Origin: Pseudomonadota bacterium
GTDB lineage: Bacteria > Pseudomonadota > Alphaproteobacteria > Rhizobiales > Hyphomicrobiaceae
DNA: 6,470 bases
Assembly (NCBI GenBank): GCA_023430315.1
Contig: JAEZAW010000107.1
Coordinates: 1-6,470 of the forward strand
Direction: 5' to 3'
Under the pieces are notes generated by a model. The model saw nothing but the letters and a program-made list of their open reading frames with translations. It was not told where the DNA came from and searched no databases. Positions 1-4,624 of the stretch are shown in pieces. Within the stretch, counting starts at the first letter, position 1. Each line of letters begins with the position of its first letter. The position numbers and the translations under genes are program-made.

Positions 1-817
1 GGTAGATCTGCATGCCGATGCGGCGCGCCATGTTGACCGGGATTGCGAACCCGATGCCGACGCTTGCGCCACTTTGGCGCCCGACGGCCGTTGTCACGCC
101 GACGAGCTCGCCGTCCAGATTGACCAGCGCGCCACCGGAGTTCCCCGGGTTCACGGCGGCGTCGACCTGAATGAAGCTTTCATAGATGTCGTAGCCGATG
201 TCTGATCGCATAAGACCGCTGATGATGCCGGCGCTCGCGCTGCCCTCGAGGCCAAAGGGATTGCCGATCGCGATTACGAAATCACCGACGCGCAGGTCCG
301 ACGAGTTTCCGAGCGGCATTTCCGTCAGACCCGGCAGATCGACCTTGAGTACGGCAATGTCCGCTCCGGCGTCCACGCCGAGAAGTTTGGCCGGCGCCTC
401 GCGTCCATCGTGCAATCTCACGGAGATCGTGACAGCGTCCCGCACCACGTGGCGGTTCGTACCGATGAGCCCGAGACTGGCATTGACGATCACGCCCGAA
501 CCGCCCGACCGGAACGGGCGTCGTTCGGGAGCGGGAGGCGCTTCGCCCGGCTTTAACTCGGCGGCGACGAGTGTCTCGCCGATGACGAGAACGCTCACAA
601 CGGCTGGGAGCGCCTTCTCGACGAGAGGCGCGAAGCTGACCATGGGAAGTGGGCGCGCTGCGGGCGCCGCGTTTGTGGGAGGAGGGGAGGAAGCTGCTGC
701 GGGCGAAGACAGAGCAATAAGTGTCGCGGCTGTCATGCCAGCCAGGGGCAAGGACGGTCGCCGAAGCGAACGCCGCTCACCTCCCGCACGCGCATCTCGA
801 TACGACAAGCGCAGCAT
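1..817 (-). CDS. HtrA/Deg-family trypsin-like serine protease, C-terminus cut by window edge
   Basis: Periplasmic quality-control protease of the DegP/DegQ/HtrA type, which degrades misfolded envelope proteins. The 272 visible residues hold a complete protease domain. The catalytic triad can be read as His123 (in TNRHVV), Asp153 (in GADIAVLKV) and Ser227 (in NPGNSGGALVN). The typical stretches AIGNPFGL (183-190), FIQVDAAVNPGN and GIGFAIPVNMARRI (254-267) are also present. Residues 1-24 are arginine-rich, followed by a hydrophobic segment and an Ala/Ser/Pro stretch (25-58), consistent with an export signal. Met28 is an alternative start. The ATG at 817 is preferred because GGGGGA at 824-829 gives a good ribosome-binding site six bases upstream. 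Family members carry one or two PDZ domains after this point; these would lie beyond the left edge and are not seen. It lies downstream of the four-repeat exported protein on the same strand. Family assignment is firm; the exact subtype is open. Confidence 0.95.
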   Translation of the reverse strand, partial: MLRLSYRDARAGGERRSLRRPSLPLAGMTAATLIALSSPAAASSPPPTNAAPAARPLPMVSFAPLVEKALPAVVSVLVIGETLVAAELKPGEAPPAPERRPFRSGGSGVIVNASLGLIGTNRHVVRDAVTISVRLHDGREAPAKLLGVDAGADIAVLKVDLPGLTEMPLGNSSDLRVGDFVIAIGNPFGLEGSASAGIISGLMRSDIGYDIYESFIQVDAAVNPGNSGGALVNLDGELVGVTTAVGRQSGASVGIGFAIPVNMARRIGMQIY

Positions 818-823
818 GCGTTA

Positions 824-829
824 TCCCCC
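824..829 (-). promoter_or_regulatory. Ribosome-binding site of the HtrA-like protease
   Basis: On the minus strand GGGGGA lies six bases before the ATG at 817. It supports this start over the internal Met28 codon. The in-frame TAA of a competing short reading frame (821-823) sits between this site and the ATG. Confidence 0.6.
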
Positions 830-916
830 AATTGCGCGAGAGGCGCCGAAGAGTTTCTGAGCCTCGGGATTGCTGATGTTTGGATGTGGGCCCTTGGGCG
901 GATCGTGCACACGAGT

Positions 917-958
917 GCCGTGCAGGATGCGCCGGGCCCGGAGCGCGCCCTGCACGGC
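917..958 (-). terminator. Strong hairpin after the repeat-protein gene, possible terminator or mRNA-stabilising stem
   Basis: GCCGTGCAGG at 917-926 and CCTGCACGGC at 949-958 are perfect 10-base inverted arms. The 22-base interior contains a further GC-rich palindrome (CCGGGCCCGG, 932-941), so the structure could be even more stable. It begins seven bases after the stop codon of the repeat-protein gene, where a terminator is expected. No run of U follows it in the minus-strand transcript, so it is not a classical intrinsic terminator. It could instead cause partial termination, or protect the 3' end of the upstream message and so uncouple the amounts of repeat protein and protease. Confidence 0.5.
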
Positions 959-965
959 CGACTGC

Positions 966-1298
966 TTACTTGACCGGCACGACCATGTCCGGCTGCGGCA
1001 TGCCTTCCGAGCGGATCTTGTTGAGAAAGACCTTGCCGTCGAACTGCGCCGGGACGGATGCGCCTTCAGCGCGCAGCTTGTCGAAGAACTCATCGGCGCT
1101 CAGCGGCTTGCTGCTGCTGGCTCCTTCAAGCTGCAGCTTGTCGAAGAATTTCTGGGCGTCGAACTTGACGGGCATGGAGGCGCCCTCGAGCTGCAGGCGG
1201 TCGAAGAATTTCTGGGCATCAAACTTATTCGACTGAGCCATGGCGGAGCCCGCCGTTAGGGCAATGATGACGCTTGCCAGGATCGCTGACTTTTTCAT
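966..1298 (-). CDS. Small exported protein of four tandem 20-residue repeats, function unknown
   Basis: A 110-residue protein that I do not recognise as a named family. Residues 1-21 are a clear Sec signal peptide: KK, a hydrophobic core, then AMA before Gln22. After a short linker almost the whole mature protein is four repeats of exactly 20 residues at 25-44, 45-64, 65-84 and 85-104, ending in MVVPVK. Repeat 1 reads KFDAQKFFDRLQLEGASMPV. The shared pattern is F-D-A-x-x-F-F-D-K/R-L-x-x-E-G-A-S, with FFD at 31, 51 and 71, and FLN at 91. Each unit looks like a short amphipathic helix followed by a Gly/Ser/Pro turn. The mature protein has no cysteine and no second membrane segment, so it is probably soluble in the periplasm or attached to an envelope surface. 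GGAAGG lies eight bases before the ATG. It sits between two response-regulator genes and an HtrA protease on the same strand. Confidence 0.88.
   Translation of the reverse strand: MKKSAILASVIIALTAGSAMAQSNKFDAQKFFDRLQLEGASMPVKFDAQKFFDKLQLEGASSSKPLSADEFFDKLRAEGASVPAQFDGKVFLNKIRSEGMPQPDMVVPVK
987..1226 (-). repeat. Four 60-bp tandem coding repeats
   Basis: The units lie at 1167-1226, 1107-1166, 1047-1106 and 987-1046 in reading order, with no insertion or deletion between them. Units 1 and 2 are the most alike: over the 36 bases coding for their first 12 residues, I count five differences. Units 3 and 4 have diverged more. This suggests growth by in-frame tandem duplication, with the first pair most recent or most conserved. 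Confidence 0.85.
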
Positions 1299-1528
1299 CT
1301 GTCGTACCTTCCGAGTTGTGCGCCCGTCGGTGGGATCCCAGCAAGGCGCTGCGTTGGTTCAGGCAGAATTGCGGCCGCCACTAGCCCTTCGCTGCCTGAG
1401 CGAATGGAGTTGAGACGTCGCCGCTGCCATAGAGTTATGTCGGCAGCATCAGGCCAGTCTGCTTGATGTCGCTTGCTCGGACTTGCTCGGGACTGCGGTG
1501 AAACGTAGGACGCTTGGGCGAGATTCAC
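1299..1528 (-). promoter_or_regulatory. Upstream region of the repeat-protein gene, no confident promoter
   Basis: This 230-base gap separates the single-domain response regulator from the repeat-protein gene and is long enough for an independent promoter. It holds two direct copies of CTTGCTCGG at 1472-1480 and 1482-1490, ten bases apart, and a 10-base palindrome TGGGATCCCA at 1331-1340. I could not find a convincing sigma-70, sigma-54 or EcfG-type promoter. Open frames that cross the region have no ribosome-binding site or recognisable product. Confidence 0.35.
1472..1490. repeat. Pair of 9-bp direct repeats one helical turn apart
   Basis: CTTGCTCGG occurs at 1472-1480 and again at 1482-1490, a period of 10 bases. 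Direct half-sites on one face of the helix are a common arrangement for response-regulator operators. The pair lies just downstream of the receiver-domain gene and about 175-190 bases before the repeat-protein start. Use as a binding site is inference. Confidence 0.4.
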
Positions 1529-1882
1529 TCAACAGCCAGGCAGCGACCGCAGGCAATCCGTCAGAAGCTGGAGATTCACGGGCTTGCTCAGGAAGAAAGC
1601 GGCGCCCGCCGAGAGCGCTGCGGTACGTGTGCCTTCGTCCCCATGCGACGTCATGAAGATCACGGGAGGCGCATCGGCTTCCGACTTCAGGATCTTCAGA
1701 AGCTCGAGTCCGCTGAGGCCCGGCATGCGATTGTCGAGTATCATGCAATCGACGGCAGCTCGCTCGGGCGAGGCCAGAAACGCCTCCGCCGAGGCGAACG
1801 TCTGCGCTTGGTAGCGGAGCGATTGAAGATATCCTTCCAAGGCCTCTCTAACGTCGTCGTCATCATCAACGATTGCGATCAT
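1529..1882 (-). CDS. Single-domain response regulator (receiver domain only)
   Basis: A 117-residue protein that is entirely one CheY-like receiver domain. The acidic pocket is IVDDDDD (residues 4-10). The phospho-acceptor is Asp50 in MILDNRMPG, the switch threonine is Thr78 in FMTSH, and the conserved lysine is Lys100 in LSKPV. All key residues are intact, so it should accept phosphate from a histidine kinase. There is no DNA-binding or enzymatic output domain; the protein ends 17 residues after the conserved lysine. Such proteins act in phosphorelays, as phosphate sinks, or through protein contacts. The sequence resembles the receivers of FixJ/NodW-type regulators. It starts at the ATG at 1882, with an in-frame stop shortly upstream and only a weak AAAAG ribosome-binding site. 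It lies 107 bases after the FixJ-type gene on the same strand, and the two may be co-transcribed. Confidence 0.93.
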   Translation of the reverse strand: MIAIVDDDDDVREALEGYLQSLRYQAQTFASAEAFLASPERAAVDCMILDNRMPGLSGLELLKILKSEADAPPVIFMTSHGDEGTRTAALSAGAAFFLSKPVNLQLLTDCLRSLPGC

Positions 1883-1989
1883 GCCAATCTTTTGCGCATT
1901 TCAGCGCATCCCGCTCGCAGGGGCCACGCACGGACCCAGTTGGCACGTGCATGCCATGACGAACAGGGCGAAGAACATCATGCGAAGGT

Positions 1990-2643
1990 CTAGGATCGGG
2001 CAAACGATCGCTCGGGCCCGAGGAGCTCGCTCATGCGGACAAGATCGGCGACAGAGCGCACTTCCATCTTGCGCATGGCATTGCCGCGGTGAAGCTTCAC
2101 CGTGATCTCGCTGATACCCAGCTCATGTGCGATCTGCTTGTTCATAAGGCCGCGGGTGACGCATCCCAGCACCTCTCGCTCGCGCGGCGTGAGCGCTGCT
2201 ACGAGATCCTTGACGCGCCGGACATCGGCCTCGGCCTTGCGGCGTATCTCATCGCGCTTGATCGCCGTTGCGATCGCGTCGAGCATGTCCTGATCCCTGA
2301 CGGGCTTGGTCAGGAAATCGACGGCCCCGGCCTTCATGGCCCGCACGGACATGGGGACATCGGCATGACCCGTCATGAAGATGATGGGCATTCTATTGCC
2401 CTGACTAACGAGCTGCGCCTGCAGGTCGAGGCCGCTCGAGCCCGGCAGACGGACATCGAGAACAATGCACCCCGGACGCTCCGGCAAATCCGCGTCCAGC
2501 AATGCCCGGGTGGACAGAAATGATATCGCATCGATGCCGACCGACTGGAGAAGGTCACGAAGCGCGTCGCAGATATCCGGATCGTCATCGACAATTACGA
2601 CCAGTGGTGCTTGAGGCTGCTCGCCTTTTTCGTTCTTGCCCAT
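1990..2643 (-). CDS. FixJ-family two-component response regulator (receiver plus LuxR-type DNA-binding domain)
   Basis: Transcriptional regulator of 217 residues with the usual FixJ/NodW layout. The receiver domain spans about 14-130: acidic pocket VDDD (18-21), phospho-acceptor Asp63 in IVLDVRLPG, Thr91 in FMTGH and Lys113 in LTKPV. After a charged linker (130-148), the LuxR/GerE helix-turn-helix spans about 149-207, with LTPREREVL (151-159), a recognition region IAHELGISEITVKLHRGNAMRKM (171-193, given here by its key residues E174, T181, V182, H185) and the AxLVRM ending. I chose the ATG at 2643; an in-frame GTG at 2649 with GGAA just upstream is an equally reasonable start, and a GTG at 2709 would add 22 residues that do not look like domain sequence. 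It is divergent from the efflux genes across 431 bases, so it may regulate them as well as the downstream minus-strand genes. The partner kinase is not in the window. Confidence 0.94.
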   Translation of the reverse strand: MGKNEKGEQPQAPLVVIVDDDPDICDALRDLLQSVGIDAISFLSTRALLDADLPERPGCIVLDVRLPGSSGLDLQAQLVSQGNRMPIIFMTGHADVPMSVRAMKAGAVDFLTKPVRDQDMLDAIATAIKRDEIRRKAEADVRRVKDLVAALTPREREVLGCVTRGLMNKQIAHELGISEITVKLHRGNAMRKMEVRSVADLVRMSELLGPERSFARS

Positions 2644-3074
2644 ACTCACGATTTCCAGTCGCAATTCCTGGCTCAGTTTCGATTGAGACAGACGCGGTGC
2701 CGTCCACACTGTTCAGGATTGCCAAAGCCCGCATTCGAAAGCGATTCACGCCTTGGTGATCTGGTGGTGAAGCGGCGGCTTCCGCCTTTTGCTGCCACGC
2801 CTATAAAAAAGCGTTACCAGGCTTCGAGTTATGATGTCCACGCTGCTCGGTTCGGCAGGCCAATGGCAAATTCGCAGCCTTCATCAAATGGCAGCAATTA
2901 CATCGATTGACGTGGTCGTTCGGTAAGATCCTTCATTCGCTTCACAATTAGTTGCTGAGAAATCGGGATTGCATCGATTGCGCGCGCCCGCCGAGCGCCT
3001 TGTTTTAAAGGTGCGGGAGATTAGCTGAATCGAGGAATCGTGGTTTGCAGTGATGTTTAGATCAGGAGTTCAAA
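2644..3074. promoter_or_regulatory. Divergent intergenic region between the FixJ-type regulator and the efflux genes
   Basis: This 431-base stretch has no credible gene and is more AT-rich than its neighbours. It should hold promoters for both directions. A 9-base direct repeat CATCGATTG occurs at 2901-2909 and 2972-2980, and AATGGCA at 2862-2868 and 2887-2893. A short GC stem with four T (2774-2790) is also present. No hexamer pair good enough to call a sigma-70 promoter was found on either strand, and I saw no tRNA or riboswitch-like fold. Confidence 0.5.
3064..3068 (+). promoter_or_regulatory. Ribosome-binding site of the 95-residue protein
   Basis: AGGAG lies six bases before the ATG at 3075. 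This is the clearest Shine-Dalgarno site in the window. It supports the reality and start of this small gene. Confidence 0.75.
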
Positions 3075-3362
3075 ATGAAAATGCTCACAATGGAAGCTGC
3101 ATTCCAAGGACTGCAGATCGCTCTCGGGCTCACGGTAACACTGGCGTGCGCTCTGACATTGTCTAGCGCCGTTCACGGCATGCAGGCGTCGAGCGAGAAA
3201 GCTGAGAAGCGTGTGCCCGTCTCGGAATTCGAGCGGTGCATGCGGATTTGGGATCAGAGCACGCATATGACGCGGGAGGAATGGGCGCAGGCGTGCGGGC
3301 GTGTCGGCAATGATCGGGATGTGACGCCTGTAAGAACAGGGCCCGCGAGGGCAAGAAAATAG
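3075..3362 (+). CDS. Small exported or membrane-anchored protein with a Cys/Trp-rich tail, function unknown
   Basis: A 95-residue protein with one hydrophobic segment at about 13-33, which is either a signal peptide or an N-terminal anchor. The following polar part carries CMRIWDQSTHMTREEWAQAC (residues 55-74): two cysteines 19 residues apart framing two tryptophans (59, 70) and a histidine (64). I recall similar W-x-x-x-T-H-M-x-x-x-E-W-x-x-x-C tails in small uncharacterised rhizobial proteins, but cannot name a family. If exported, Cys55 and Cys74 could form a disulfide. An excellent AGGAG site precedes the start. The efflux adaptor begins 67 bases after its stop on the same strand, so it may be the first gene of the efflux operon. 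Overlapping open frames on the minus strand (3057-3266, 3163-3354) lack such support and are treated as shadows. Confidence 0.8.
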   Translation: MKMLTMEAAFQGLQIALGLTVTLACALTLSSAVHGMQASSEKAEKRVPVSEFERCMRIWDQSTHMTREEWAQACGRVGNDRDVTPVRTGPARARK

Positions 3363-3429
3363 CTCACGATCGCTGCGGGATTGTGCTGGGCGTTACTGCG
3401 GACGCCCATCGAAAAGGATCGCTTCTTTC

Positions 3430-4608
3430 ATGAGACAGACGCTCATACTCATTGCGCTCGTCATGGCGCCGGCATTGGCCGCCTGCGAGCCGGGGCAATC
3501 CAACAATCAGGCTGTGGCTCCCCCTCCTCCGACGGTTACTGTCGCCAAGCCGATCAGCAAGGACATCGTCGATCATGACGAGTACGTCGGCCGATTTGTC
3601 GCCGTCGACTTCGTGGAAATCAGGGCCCGCGTTTCCGGCTATCTCGATGCCATCCATTTCCAGGACGGGCAGATCGTCAAGAAGGGCGATCTCCTGATGA
3701 CGGTCGATCGACGCCCCTTCGAGGCGGCGCTCGCACAGGCAAAGGCCAATCTCGCGCAGGCTCAGGCCAATCTTGCGTTCGCCGAAAGTGATCTCGCGCG
3801 CGGCAAGGGGCTCGATATCGGCACGGTCATTACCCAGCAGACACTAGACATGCGGACTCAGGCGAAGAACGTCGCTCAGGCATCCGTCCTGATGCAGCAG
3901 GCCGCCGTTCGACAGGCAGAGCTGGATCTCGAATTCTCAGAGCTGAGGGCACCCGTCTCAGGGCGCATCGGCGATCGGCGGGTGGCTGTCGGAAACCTCG
4001 TCACGGGTGGCACGTCAGGGACGACGACACTACTGGCGACCATCGAATCCACCGATCCCATCCGGTTCGAATTTACGATCGATGAGGGATCCTACCTGCG
4101 GTACGCAAACTTCTCGAAGGACAGTGCGGATGGAAAGGTGCGCGGCGGCGGCCTGCCCATCCAGCTCAAGCTGATCGGTGAGAAGAGCTTTTCCCACGAA
4201 GGGAAGGTCGACTTCGTCGACAACGCAATCAGCCCGTCATCCGGCACCATTCGCATACGTGGTGTCCTCGCCAATGCGGACGGAAGGTTCACGCCCGGCA
4301 TGTTCGCGCGGGTTCAACTGTCGGCGTCCGCGCCCACGACGGCTCTGCTCGTGCCCGATGCTGCGGTCGGATCGCAGCAGGCGCGCAAGTTCGTTCTCGT
4401 TGTCGATGACGGGAATGTCGCGCACCAGAAGTACGTCACGCTTGGTCCTTACGTCGACGGCTTACGCGCCATCACATCCGGCCTCGCCCCCGACGACAAC
4501 GTCATCGTCAACGGCCTGCCCCGTGCGCGTCCCGGCAGTAAAGTGACGCCGCAGCTGGCGAGCATCACTTCCGACTCGGCAGCGGTGGCCAATGTGAGCG
4601 GGCGCTGA
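3430..4608 (+). CDS. RND efflux periplasmic adaptor lipoprotein (AcrA/MexE-type membrane fusion protein)
   Basis: Adaptor of a tripartite efflux pump, linking the inner-membrane RND transporter to an outer-membrane channel. Its 392 residues are the normal length. The signal ends in a lipobox Leu-Ala-Ala-Cys (16-19), so Cys19 is probably lipidated, and a proline-rich linker follows. Domains in order: first half of the lipoyl domain (about 60-95, with ARVSGYL and GQIVKKGDLL), a coiled-coil hairpin rich in Ala/Gln/Leu (about 97-168), second lipoyl half (170-205, LRAPVSGRIG), beta-barrel (about 208-300, with RFTPGMFARV) and membrane-proximal domain (about 302-376). The ATG at 3430 begins the lipoprotein signal; AAGGA at 3414-3418 is a somewhat distant ribosome-binding site (11 bases). 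The pump gene starts 16 bases after the stop, which indicates one operon. The substrate cannot be told from the sequence; drugs, solvents or plant compounds are typical for the family. Confidence 0.96.
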   Translation: MRQTLILIALVMAPALAACEPGQSNNQAVAPPPPTVTVAKPISKDIVDHDEYVGRFVAVDFVEIRARVSGYLDAIHFQDGQIVKKGDLLMTVDRRPFEAALAQAKANLAQAQANLAFAESDLARGKGLDIGTVITQQTLDMRTQAKNVAQASVLMQQAAVRQAELDLEFSELRAPVSGRIGDRRVAVGNLVTGGTSGTTTLLATIESTDPIRFEFTIDEGSYLRYANFSKDSADGKVRGGGLPIQLKLIGEKSFSHEGKVDFVDNAISPSSGTIRIRGVLANADGRFTPGMFARVQLSASAPTTALLVPDAAVGSQQARKFVLVVDDGNVAHQKYVTLGPYVDGLRAITSGLAPDDNVIVNGLPRARPGSKVTPQLASITSDSAAVANVSGR

Positions 4609-4624
4609 GGGAGCATCGACGACT

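Noticed and set aside
198..860. Long plus-strand open frame opposite the HtrA gene
   Set aside because: It lies antisense to a clear protease with an intact catalytic triad; its Arg/Ser/Pro-rich translation has no domain, which is typical of a shadow frame in GC-rich DNA.
870..1259. Plus-strand frames opposite the repeat protein that also look repetitive
   Set aside because: The repetition (for example EEFLG and KNFWASN) is only the mirror of the 60-bp repeats; the minus-strand frame has the signal peptide, ribosome-binding site and chemically sensible repeats.
1331..1340. Perfect 10-base palindrome TGGGATCCCA before the repeat-protein gene
   Set aside because: A palindrome this short is expected by chance about once in a few such gaps, and no partner site was found.
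1295..1528. 77-residue minus-strand frame overlapping the repeat-protein start by four bases
   Set aside because: The overlap looks like translational coupling, but the product has no recognisable feature and no ribosome-binding site was seen; the interval is better read as an upstream regulatory region.
1893..1908. Inverted repeat TGCGC-N6-GCGCA just upstream of the single-domain regulator
   Set aside because: The arms are only five bases and overlap the ribosome-binding region; not distinguishable from background in this base composition.
2644..2709. 22-residue N-terminal extension of the FixJ-type regulator from a GTG at 2709
   Set aside because: The receiver domain starts normally after the ATG at 2643; the extension has no domain character and would be unusual for the family.
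2774..2790. GGCGG-CTT-CCGCC stem followed by TTTT, terminator-like on the plus strand
   Set aside because: The stem is only five base pairs and no plus-strand gene ends upstream of it, so there is nothing evident to terminate.
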